From: DSUN01 sp035527715
GTDB lineage: Bacteria > Planctomycetota > PUPC01 > DSUN01
Length of the DNA stretch: 64,000 bases
Direction of reading: 5' to 3'
NCBI GenBank assembly: GCA_035527715.1
Contig: DATKZY010000021.1
Coordinates: forward strand, 7,268-71,267
Position 1 is the first letter of the stretch; every line of letters begins with the position of its first letter. Below, piece after piece: positions 8,801 through 17,400 of the stretch. The notes beneath the pieces were generated by a model, which made no database searches, had not been told where the DNA came from, and saw only the letters and a list, made by a program, of their open reading frames with translations. The position numbers and the translations under genes were made by a program.

Positions 8801-11800
8801 CTACTGGCCGCCGCCGATGAGCAGCGTGCCCCACAGGTTGGGCTGGAGGCGCGCCTCGGTGGGGATATCGCTGACGATGTTGGTGTCGCGGTTGTGCCAG
8901 CAGGCGCGCAGGGCGGTGGCCGTGCCCTTCGGGTCGCTGAAGAGGACGCCGAAGTCAATCCGCCCCTCGGCTCCCGGCTTCGGAGCATTGTAGGCGGGAC
9001 GTCCCCGTCCCGCGTCTGCTGAGAGAAGCGCCCACGGTATGGCGGCCTCGACGGTGTAGCCCGCACTCCCCTTCCCCATCGCCGCCTTCACCTCGTCGGC
9101 CAGGCGCACCTCGTCCATCGTCACGGCGTTGGGGCGGCCGGCGCCCTCAAAGGCATCGAAGGTGAAGGGCCGCTTCGTCGCCGACACGGGGCGGTAGAGA
9201 ACCGCTCGCGGCTTGCCGTCGAGTTCGGTGATGAGGAGCCGCAGGTCGCCCGCGCGAGGGGCCGCCTCGTCGAGCTTGCCGCCGGGCGCGCGCCAGCAGA
9301 GGTCCACGGCGTCGCCGCCCTTGAAGGCGAGCTCCCAGCGCGGGGCCTTGTTGAGCATCGGGCTGGGGTCGCGGACGTCCCACGCGACGTAGAGGTTTGC
9401 GTCGTCGTACGCCGTCACCACTCGCGCGCCGCGGTCGGCGTCCACCTTGATCTCGACCGCGCCCTCGCGGGACCACTCGTCGAGCTTGCCGTCGAGGGCG
9501 ACAGGCTTGGCTGCCCGTTTGATGGCGGCACTGCCGCGGCCCTTGCCGCCGGTCAGGCGGAACTGGCGAATCTCGGCCATGCGGGGCAGGTGCTGCGGGC
9601 GGATCTCGGTCTCGCCGCTGATGCGGCGCAGGGTGTCGAGCCCCTTGACCTCGAACACGCGGCAGTCGGTGAAGCCGCTGGTCAGAACGTAGCGGCCATC
9701 CACCAGGCGCGTGAAGTAGCCGTGGAACGACTCCTGGCCAGGGGCCATGCGGTTGGCGACGAAGCCGCGCTCGGGCCTGTCGGGCCAGCTCTCGAAGCTC
9801 GCGCGTGCGTCGGCGAAGAGCTGGTCCACGTGGAGCATGTCGTCGGTGAAGAGGTAGCGCTGGCCGAAGTCGGAGACCCAGCACACGACCTCGCCGCCCA
9901 TCTCGGGCACGTCGGCCACGCCGTGGGCCTGGAAGGGGTAGAGCACGACGCCCGGCTCGGGCAGGCGATAGGTCCAGCGGCCCGTGTGCTCGCCGCGGAA
10001 CCAGAAGGTGCGGGCGGCGACGCCGGCGGGCCAGATGCGGCGCATCTCGCTGAAGTAGTCGCCGCGCTCGCCGGCGCAGCCGCTGTTGTAGCTGCCGTCG
10101 CGCAGGCCGATGCCGTTCTGGCACTCGCCGGCCATGGGCTCGAAGCGCGTGAGGTCGTACAGCGGCGTGCCGCCGGGCGTGACGGCGACGCAACGGAGGC
10201 GCAGGCCGGGCTTCTCGACGCCGCGGCTGAAGAAGAGGTCGAGGGTCTGCGAGGGACGGAGGCCCCAGTAGTCGGTCCCGCCCCAGTCGGCGCTGCCGCC
10301 GCGGACCACCTCGTCCTCCTGCACCACGCAGTCGTCGTTGCGGTCGAGCCACGCCAGCTTCTTCTGGGGGTCAACGTGGACGCATAGCGCCCAGCGGCGG
10401 TCGGGCCGCTCGCGGAAGACTTGCCTCGCGCCGCGACACTTGTGGATGTAGGCCCGGCCCTTGCAGGCCATCATGTACTCGGCGTCCACGTTGCCGCCCG
10501 TGGCGTGGTCGCCCTGCCCCACGACGATGCCGAGGCGGCCCGCCCCCTCGGGCAGGACGAGGCCGATCTGGCGAAGCGTCCACTCGCCCGTATCGAGGTT
10601 GATGCGGAACTGCATGTCGCGGTAGAAGGCCATCGTGGGGTCGAGCGGGTTGATGACGCCGCCGCCGCCGTAGCCCGTGTCGCCGATGAAGTCGCGCCGC
10701 CAGCGCCGCCCGCTCCACACGCTCACCCGCTTGGGCCGCTGCGTGTTCTCGACGACCCAGAGGCGCCCGTCGGAATCGAGGGCAAGGCCGCTGGGGTTGA
10801 GGAAGCCCTCCGACGGCTCGTACCAGCCGTTCTGCGTGCGGCCGCCGCGCTTGCCGATCTCGGTCACGCGGCGGCGGCCGAGGAAGTCGCGCCAGTAGGT
10901 CCGCACCTGGTGCAGCGGCGCGCCGAAGGCCACATACGCCGTGCCGTCGGGGTGGCGGGCGATGGCCTGTGCCGCGCTGAAGTCGCCCCTGACGACGGGG
11001 CGGATGTCGCCCGTCGTGACGCTCAGCTCGATGAGGCCGCGCTTCGCCGCGACGAGCAGGCGGCCGCCGCCCGCGGCGCACAGCTCGCCCGCGGCGTCCA
11101 CGCGGAAGTCGCGGACGGGCTGGAGCGTGTTGCGGTCGAACATGCGGACGAGCGACTTGTCCTTGATCGAGAGAAACAGCCCGGTGGGCAGCGCGGCGAA
11201 GCCTGCCGCGGTCTCCTTGTCGCCGAGGAGCGCCAGGCGTTTCGTCGGCTTGCCATCGGGGCCTTTGAGGTCGAGCCACTTGCCCGTCGCGGCCTCGAAC
11301 TGCATGAGGCCGCGCGGCGTGATGCCCAGCCAGTTGCTGTCGCCTCGGCTCGTGTAGGCGTAGAGAACGCCCTCGCAGAAGGCCAGGCGGTCGGGCTCGC
11401 CGCTCTTGGCCGTCCAGAGCTTGTTGCCCTGCTCGTCAACTGCGAAGAGGGGGAACCCGGCTTCTGCCCCGAGGCCGCCGAGGAAGACCCGCCCCTCGCC
11501 CGTCGCCACGCACTGGAGGTTCCCGTGGTCCGGCCCCCAGGCGCCGGTGCCGTCGCTGTTCGCCCACGGGCACGCGCGATTCGGCTGGTAGAAGCTCATG
11601 AGCCAGCGAACGTCAATGGCGCCGCGCGTGATGCCGACCCAGCGATACTTGCCGAGAGGCAGCGGCTCGTTGCGGTCGGTGAGGCCCGACCAGAAGATGG
11701 TGTGGCTGCCCTGGGGGAACTTGGCGCCGCCGAGCAGGCTGCACACGCGGTTGCCCGCCAGGTCCTCGATGGCGATGGAGGCGAAGCCGTCGCGGGGCAT

Positions 11801-12637
11801 CTCGAACGTGATGGGCACGAGGCCGGGCGGCTCGGCGCGCCTCGCGGCCATCCAGGGTGGGGGCGGAAGCGAGAGCTTGCCCTTGTCTTCGAGAATCAGG
11901 CGGCCCCAGGCCTTCGTGTTCGTCCAGAAGAAATCGGTCTGCGTCTCGCCGTCGGCCAGGTTGTCGGTCACGCGGCTGCGGGGCCAGGTCTGCGCGTCGG
12001 CGTCGCCCCAGAACGTCTCGAGGCCGAGGCGCAAGTCGGCCGTGCGGGCGGGTGCCTTGCCATCGGCGGTGAGGACCTTCCAGGGGAGCTTGATCTCCTG
12101 CGTGTAGCCGCGGCCGTCGGGCGCGGCGCGGAACGCCTGTTGCGCGCCGAGCTGCTCGGGGTAGACGGGGCGGCCAATCTTCGCATCCTTCACGCCGACC
12201 GGGCCGTAGTGAATCGTCATCGCCGGCTTGCGGCCGGGCGTGTAGTACCAGCAATCCACGTGGCTGATGAAGCCGGCCATGTTGCAGCGAAGCTGCACCG
12301 CGTCGGACCGCCAGCCATTGCCGACCATCGTGACGGGGTCAATCCTGTTCACCATCGGCGTCGCATCGCGGAACACGAAGGCCAGGTAAAGCGCCTCGGC
12401 GTCCCACATCGCCGCCACGCGCACGCTCTCCGTGTCGAGCAGATGCTCGACATCCTTGCAGCACACGATGGCCCCCGACGTGTCCCACTCGCCGAGGTCG
12501 CCGTCAATCGCCACCTTCGCCGGCGCAGGCACCGCATGCAGCCCGTGGTTCAGCGTTCGTTCCGCGAGGCTGACTTGAGAGAAAGACAGGGCCAGTAGTC
12601 CAAGAGGCGCGACGAGCCGACTTGAGCGCATCTTCAT
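8801..12637 (-). CDS. Giant secreted beta-propeller protein with CBM9-like ends
   Basis: This protein has 1278 residues. It starts at the ATG at 12637 (a second in-frame ATG at 12631 is possible) with a signal peptide (LVAPLGLLALSFSQVSLA). A CBM9-like domain spans about residues 25-240 (VAIDGDLGEWDTSGAIVC, AEALYLAFVF). A FlgD-like segment follows, then a propeller region with FARH/NGYE-like loops, and a C-terminal CBM9-like domain (KPVALDGKLDEWSREGAVEI). It ends in EARLQPNLWGTLLIGG, nearly the same as the end of the 14473-19161 protein. It is probably part of an extracellular polysaccharide-handling set. The substrate is unknown and no catalytic residues are recognised. Confidence 0.85.
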   Translation of the reverse strand: MKMRSSRLVAPLGLLALSFSQVSLAERTLNHGLHAVPAPAKVAIDGDLGEWDTSGAIVCCKDVEHLLDTESVRVAAMWDAEALYLAFVFRDATPMVNRIDPVTMVGNGWRSDAVQLRCNMAGFISHVDCWYYTPGRKPAMTIHYGPVGVKDAKIGRPVYPEQLGAQQAFRAAPDGRGYTQEIKLPWKVLTADGKAPARTADLRLGLETFWGDADAQTWPRSRVTDNLADGETQTDFFWTNTKAWGRLILEDKGKLSLPPPPWMAARRAEPPGLVPITFEMPRDGFASIAIEDLAGNRVCSLLGGAKFPQGSHTIFWSGLTDRNEPLPLGKYRWVGITRGAIDVRWLMSFYQPNRACPWANSDGTGAWGPDHGNLQCVATGEGRVFLGGLGAEAGFPLFAVDEQGNKLWTAKSGEPDRLAFCEGVLYAYTSRGDSNWLGITPRGLMQFEAATGKWLDLKGPDGKPTKRLALLGDKETAAGFAALPTGLFLSIKDKSLVRMFDRNTLQPVRDFRVDAAGELCAAGGGRLLVAAKRGLIELSVTTGDIRPVVRGDFSAAQAIARHPDGTAYVAFGAPLHQVRTYWRDFLGRRRVTEIGKRGGRTQNGWYEPSEGFLNPSGLALDSDGRLWVVENTQRPKRVSVWSGRRWRRDFIGDTGYGGGGVINPLDPTMAFYRDMQFRINLDTGEWTLRQIGLVLPEGAGRLGIVVGQGDHATGGNVDAEYMMACKGRAYIHKCRGARQVFRERPDRRWALCVHVDPQKKLAWLDRNDDCVVQEDEVVRGGSADWGGTDYWGLRPSQTLDLFFSRGVEKPGLRLRCVAVTPGGTPLYDLTRFEPMAGECQNGIGLRDGSYNSGCAGERGDYFSEMRRIWPAGVAARTFWFRGEHTGRWTYRLPEPGVVLYPFQAHGVADVPEMGGEVVCWVSDFGQRYLFTDDMLHVDQLFADARASFESWPDRPERGFVANRMAPGQESFHGYFTRLVDGRYVLTSGFTDCRVFEVKGLDTLRRISGETEIRPQHLPRMAEIRQFRLTGGKGRGSAAIKRAAKPVALDGKLDEWSREGAVEIKVDADRGARVVTAYDDANLYVAWDVRDPSPMLNKAPRWELAFKGGDAVDLCWRAPGGKLDEAAPRAGDLRLLITELDGKPRAVLYRPVSATKRPFTFDAFEGAGRPNAVTMDEVRLADEVKAAMGKGSAGYTVEAAIPWALLSADAGRGRPAYNAPKPGAEGRIDFGVLFSDPKGTATALRACWHNRDTNIVSDIPTEARLQPNLWGTLLIGGGQ
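8989..9015. repeat. 27-bp palindrome, in frame (DAGRGRPAY)
   Basis: This slightly diverged copy (GGCGGGAC...GTCCCGC, so both arms changed together) is read as DAGRGRPAY after IPWALL. It sits in the same structural position as the copy at 6027 in the paralogue. Confidence 0.7.
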
Positions 12638-12651
12638 CTCTTTGCTTTCTT

Positions 12652-12729
12652 CGCGGGGCAGAGACGCCCCGCCCGCAACATTGCTGCGTTGCCGCCCTGC
12701 ATAGTGGGCGGGACATCCTCCCTCCGCGA
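12652..12729. repeat. Two intergenic copies of the 27-bp palindrome
   Basis: One good copy (12652-12678) and one degenerate copy in the opposite orientation (12703-12729) lie just upstream of the 8801-12637 start codon. These are the only clear intergenic copies in the window. Confidence 0.65.
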
Positions 12730-12768
12730 CATCGTATCGCGCCGCTGCACCTCAGTCAACATCCACGA

Positions 12769-13017
12769 TTTACGCGACAGCGTCGCGTAAATTGTCAACG
12801 GTGTTGACAATTGTTCAGACGCCGTCTGAAGAATCCGGATTCCCGAGACGGCGTTTCGGAAATTGCAGGCGACGCCTGCAATATGCCAGATAGCGTCTGG
12901 CAAATTCCCCGTCTCGCGTCGAGCGGATTTCCGAATCACTGATTCGGATTTCGCAGACGGTGTCTGCGATTTTCCAGACATGTTCGTAATACCCAGATCC
13001 ACGCGACGCTGTCGCGT
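12769..13017. repeat. Array of ten or more palindromes with 3-nt loops, many phased at 21 bp
   Basis: Consecutive dyads each have arms of about 7-10 bp and a 3-nt centre (AGC, GGT, GCC, GGC, GAC, AGC, CGT, ACT, GGT, GCT), except a loop-free 12-mer (GAATCCGGATTC). Centres fall at 12780, 12801, 12822, 12836/7, 12851, 12872, 12893, 12918, 12939, 12960 and 13009. Many neighbours are exactly 21 bp apart. Sequences differ between units while both arms change together. Most stems close with AC-NNN-GT. The array lies between divergent genes, about 230 bp upstream of the DUF5343 gene. It is not CRISPR, because there is no conserved repeat or spacer alternation. Confidence 0.9.
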
Positions 13018-13136
13018 ATTCCCGGCAACGCGATGAGGTAGGAACCACCAACACCAGATCCCCGGGGCTTCCGCAGCATGGTGTCGCGTTCCTGGGCGCC
13101 TCGACACGCTAGGTCCAAACGACATGGTGATGCCTC

Positions 13137-13164
13137 TTGCAATTCATGGATCCCCGCGTATACT
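13137..13164 (+). promoter_or_regulatory. Sigma70-like promoter for the DUF5343-HEPN pair
   Basis: TTGCAA at 13137-13142, a 16-bp spacer and TATACT at 13159-13164. It sits between the palindrome array and the start codon at 13251. Confidence 0.5.
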
Positions 13165-13250
13165 TGGAGGCGTGAGCGGCTGGTATTATCCAGACGCTGA
13201 CGCAGTGCAATGGGATTAGCCGGGCATCTGCTCCGGAAAGGAGTCGCGAA

Positions 13251-13859
13251 ATGGCGGATTTCCCATACACACTCAGCCCCGGGAATGTGAAGAGGTTCTT
13301 CGGCCAGCTTCAAGAAGTGGGCAAGCCTGATAAGGTCCCCATGAAGTGGATTGAGGCGCTCGGCTTCAAGAGTAAGAACGATCGGTACCTCTTGACCATC
13401 ATGAAATCCCTTGGTTTCGTCGACAACGGTGGAGTCCCTACTGAACGTTGGGGCGCATACCGCAACAAAGAAACGGCACCCGCTGTCATGGCCGTCGCGG
13501 TCAGGGAGGCATATCGCGCCCTGTTCGCGACGTACCCTGAAGCCCACCAGAAGGACACCGAGGCCCTCCGCAACTTTTTCAGCACACACTCCAGTGTTGG
13601 TGCGCGAGTTGTTTCCCTGATGGTGAACACTTTCAAGGCACTGGTGGAACTTGCAGACTTCGATGCCGCCGAGCCTGCTGCGGACAAGGTGACAGAGGGA
13701 AAGGGCGTGGTGCGAGTTCCGCCGGCCCCTGGGAGCAGCAAGCAGTCTACCGGTGGGCTGGTAGTCAACCTGAACATCCAACTGCAGTTGCCAGCAACGG
13801 ATGATGCCGCCATCTACGAGAAGCTTTTCGAAGCCATGAAGAAGCACCTTCTGTCGTGA
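13251..13859 (+). CDS. DUF5343 domain protein
   Basis: This 202-residue protein starts at the ATG at 13251, preceded by AAAGGAG at good spacing. Residues 1-140 match the DUF5343 pattern (MKWIEALGFKSKNDRYLLTI, LGFVDNGGVPTERW, AVREAYRALFATYP, TFKALVELADF). The C-terminus (about 160-202) contains a beta segment (GGLVVNLNIQLQLP) and a helix, common in paired immunity or regulatory proteins. The function is not established. It overlaps the next gene by 4 bp (GTGA), so the two are translationally coupled. The pair has lower GC than its neighbours, which suggests horizontal acquisition. Confidence 0.85.
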   Translation: MADFPYTLSPGNVKRFFGQLQEVGKPDKVPMKWIEALGFKSKNDRYLLTIMKSLGFVDNGGVPTERWGAYRNKETAPAVMAVAVREAYRALFATYPEAHQKDTEALRNFFSTHSSVGARVVSLMVNTFKALVELADFDAAEPAADKVTEGKGVVRVPPAPGSSKQSTGGLVVNLNIQLQLPATDDAAIYEKLFEAMKKHLLS

Positions 13860-14398
13860 GGCATTCAGTGCTTCCCACCCTTCTCCAGACCATCAAGAGG
13901 GCGCGAGCTTTCGAGAAGGAAGCTCACGCCATCCTGGCCTTCGAGGAGGCCGCGCGCTCCCGAGTAGTCAATCTGACAGAAACCTACAAGGCATTGGGTG
14001 GGCTGACACTCAAGCAAGACGAGCTATTCCGACAAGCGTTGCGATGCGTGGAGAATGGCCTATTCAGAGCAGCGCATGTAATGGCCTGGGCGGGGTTCAT
14101 GGACTTCCTTGAGGAGAAGCTCGGTTCTGACGGGTTTGTCTCTCTCGGTCGCGTGCGACCTCTGTGGAAGTTGGGCACTGTCGAGGATGTCCGTGACCAA
14201 TCGGACTACGCCATCATAGAAGCATGCAGGGCTATGGGGCTGTGCGACAAGACTGAGATGAAAGCCCTCCACGGACTCCTGAATAAGAGGAATGAGTGCG
14301 CCCATCCTACCAACTACTTTCCAGGGCTGAACGAGGCGTTAGGCTACATTTCGGAGCTGATCCAGAGGGTTCAGGCTCTTCGTCCCAGGACGCTATGA
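13856..14398 (+). CDS. HEPN-like protein (putative RNase) coupled to DUF5343
   Basis: This 180-residue protein starts at a GTG overlapping the DUF5343 stop. It is all-helical in appearance, with a HEPN-type RX4H motif in LLNKRNECAHPTNYF near residues 147-160. HEPN proteins with this motif are often metal-independent RNases in toxin-antitoxin, abortive-infection or CRISPR effector systems. The layout (DUF5343 first, HEPN second, overlapping starts) suggests a two-gene conflict module. The HEPN assignment rests on the motif and helical context only. A structural search would decide it. Confidence 0.65.
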   Translation: MRHSVLPTLLQTIKRARAFEKEAHAILAFEEAARSRVVNLTETYKALGGLTLKQDELFRQALRCVENGLFRAAHVMAWAGFMDFLEEKLGSDGFVSLGRVRPLWKLGTVEDVRDQSDYAIIEACRAMGLCDKTEMKALHGLLNKRNECAHPTNYFPGLNEALGYISELIQRVQALRPRTL

Positions 14399-14472
14399 CG
14401 AACTGCGGTTGCCTGAACAATGCGCCTGATTAGGCCGATGCTTCTAGCGAGCTGCAGGGCGACAGCCTGGCC

Positions 14473-17400
14473 TCACTTGGGCGGTGCGAACACGAATGTC
14501 CCCCACAGGTTGGGCTGGAGGCGGGCTTCGGAGGGGACGTCGGACATGATCTTGGTGTTTTGGTTGGCCCAGTAGACGCGGTCCACGGCACGGGTGCCGG
14601 TCTGGTCGGAGAGGACGCGGCCCACATCGCCGCGGAGGGTGGGCGTCTTGGCGGGGTCGAGGTGGATGGCAGCCAAGGGGACGGCGGCCTCGAGGACGTA
14701 ACGGTCGCCCTTGCGCTCGACGGCGACTTTCGCCTCCGCGAGGATCGCCGCGCGGTCAATGTAGAGCGTCCGCCACGGCGAGGAGAAGGGGAGCCGGGCT
14801 TCCTTGGGGGTGCCCGGGACAACGTAGTCGTAGAGGATGGCCGCGGGCTTGCCGCCGACCATCGTGAAGCTCAGGCGAATGTCGCCCTCGGCGGCGTCGG
14901 CGCGCTTCGGGTCGAGGCCCCCTCGCGTCTCCAGCATCACGTCCACCACGTCGCCGGTCTTGAAGGCCTCGAGGAAGTCGTCGGCTTTGGCGGCGTTCTG
15001 GAAAACTGCACGGTCATCTTTGCCCTCGAATAGGACATATAGGACGGATAGGTCAGGATCGAAGCCAAGGGCAAAGCCTTCGCCAAAACGCTCCTTGGGC
15101 CAATCATCAGCCTTTCCATCAATCGTAATGCCTTTGAGGCGGAGGATGGTTTCGCGCTTCGGCTGGGCGACGGTGTAGGCGCGCTGCTGGCGCAACCGCT
15201 CGGCCGCGAGGAAGTGCTCTCTTGTGACGACGAGTCCGCCGCCCTTGATGCGCTGGATCCTGTCGAGGCCACGCAATTCGACGACCGAGCAGTGGGGCTG
15301 GCCGACGACGTAGAGGAAGCGATGGCTCTCGCGGCGCGAAGAGAAAAGACCGCCTGAAGGCGGGACTCCGAACGAGCGGACCCGTTGGAACGTGCCGCCG
15401 AAATGCTCGTCGCCGAGCGAGAGCTGATTCATCAGGGCGTCGGAGGGCGGGGCGTCCATCCGCCACGAGAGGCCGCGGCGGGTGTCGCGGAACACGCGGT
15501 CAATGTAGAGTCCGTCGGCGGTGAAGAGATAGGTCGCGCCGAGGTTGCTGTTGAGGCAGATGACCTCGCCGACCTCGCGGCTGACCCAGGCCGAGCCGAA
15601 GAAGCGGGTGGGGGCGATGAGCACACCCGGCTCGCTGCCGAGGGCGCTGGTGTCGTGGCCCGCGTGGAGGCCGGGCCAGAGGTTCCTGTAGCGCCAGCGA
15701 ATCCGCCCGTCGGGGGCCATGCTCGTCACATACTGGTCGAGGCTGATGGCGTTGCCCTCGCGGTCGGTGAAGACGGCGTCTGCGGCGTGCCGCCCCTCGA
15801 AGGTGTGGAAGGCCGTGGGCAGGCGCCAGACGGGATAGCCCTCCTTTGTGAGCCGCTCGACGCGAAAGAAGGCGTTGCCCGCGACGCCGTAGTGGCCGTC
15901 GCTCAGGGCGACCTCGAAATTCTCGTTCATCCGGAACTGCCAGGTGGCCCCCGCGCGGTCGGCCACCTTGTCGCCGAGCATGATCTTGCCGAACTTCACC
16001 TCGTCGCGCTGCACCTTGCCGTCGCCGCTGAGGTCGGTCCAGGCGAAGATGGCCTCCTCGTGGGCGGCGGCCTCGTAGTAGGCGCCGGTGAGGCCGCGGG
16101 GAGCGTCGGGCTTGGCCGAGGCGCGAAGCGCTTCGGTCGGGATGACCTGGCGCGGCACCCCCGGCCCCTCCCATTCGAGCCGGATGGTGGCCCCGCCGCT
16201 GTTCTCGTAGAACTCGAGCAGGAGGTCGTGGCTGCCGGCCTTCAGCTCGATGCTTCCCGCGTCCTCGGTGGTGCCGTGGTCGGTCCAGTTGTCAATGATG
16301 CGCTTGCCGGCGATGGAGAGGCGGACGCCGTCGTCGCTGGTCGTGATGAAGCGATAGGAGCCGTCGCGGGGGGCCACGACGCGGCCGGTCCAGCGGACGG
16401 CGAAGCCATCGGCGGGGACGCCTCGGCCCGGCGAGGCATCCCACGCGAATCCGACCTTCGGGTCCACGCGCTCGAGCGCCTTGCGGCCGAAGCGCGGGTC
16501 CTTCCCTCCTTCGGCGAAGCGGGTGCGGAGCCAGTCCGGAATCGTGCCGAGGGCGCCGACGGGCCGGACATGGTCCTTGTCGTAGACCCACAGCGTCAAG
16601 TTGCTGCCGTGCGCCCAGCCCTGCCAGCTCGAGAAGAAGAGCTGGCTCCTCCTGCGGAAGAGCGAGCGGCGCTCGCGGCGGAAGGGATACGACGGGTAGC
16701 TGCCGAAGACGTCGTAGCGGTCGTCGTCGGCCCGCCAGAAGAGGTGGGTGAGGCGAATCTCGCCCGTCTTGGGGTCGCGGCGGAACTCCTTGCCGCGGTA
16801 GAAGAAGTGATTCTCGTCGGCGGGATCGATCTCGCCGCCGCCGCCATACATCGGCGGGCCGAGCACCTGGTTGATGCAGCGGCCTGCCTTGTCCCACACG
16901 CTCGTGCGCTTGAGGTCGTCGTTGAACTCGCAGACCCACACGTTGCCGCGGGCGTCCACCTCGACGCCTGCGGGGCTCTCGAGGTTGTCGGGGTCGAAGG
17001 CGCCGACGCGGTGCTTGCCCGGCTTGCCGAGGGTGCGGAGCGGCTTGCCCTCGCGACTGAACACTTTCACTTGGTGCACGGGGTCCATCTCGCCCACGTA
17101 GAAGTTGCCAGCCTCATCCACCGCAAGGCCGAGCGGATTCGTGAGGCCGGTGACTGCGGGCTTGGCCTCGCCCGTCTGCCGATGGATGAGGACGACGCGG
17201 GAGCCGCTCACGGCGGCCAGGTGGTCGGCGTCGTAGGGGCGGATGCGGCCGGGCTTCTCGAGCGGAATCTCCTTCACGACGGTCATCTGCTCGTGGTCGA
17301 GGAGCTTCCAGGCGATCTTCCAGTCGAAGCCGGCGGGCCGTGCCGCGAGGTTCTTCGAGAGGTCGAGGACGAGGACCACGCCCTTCGCGCGGTCGGCGAG

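Noticed and set aside
12769..13017. CRISPR array
   Set aside because: Units differ in sequence, there is no constant repeat with unique spacers, and no cas gene is near.
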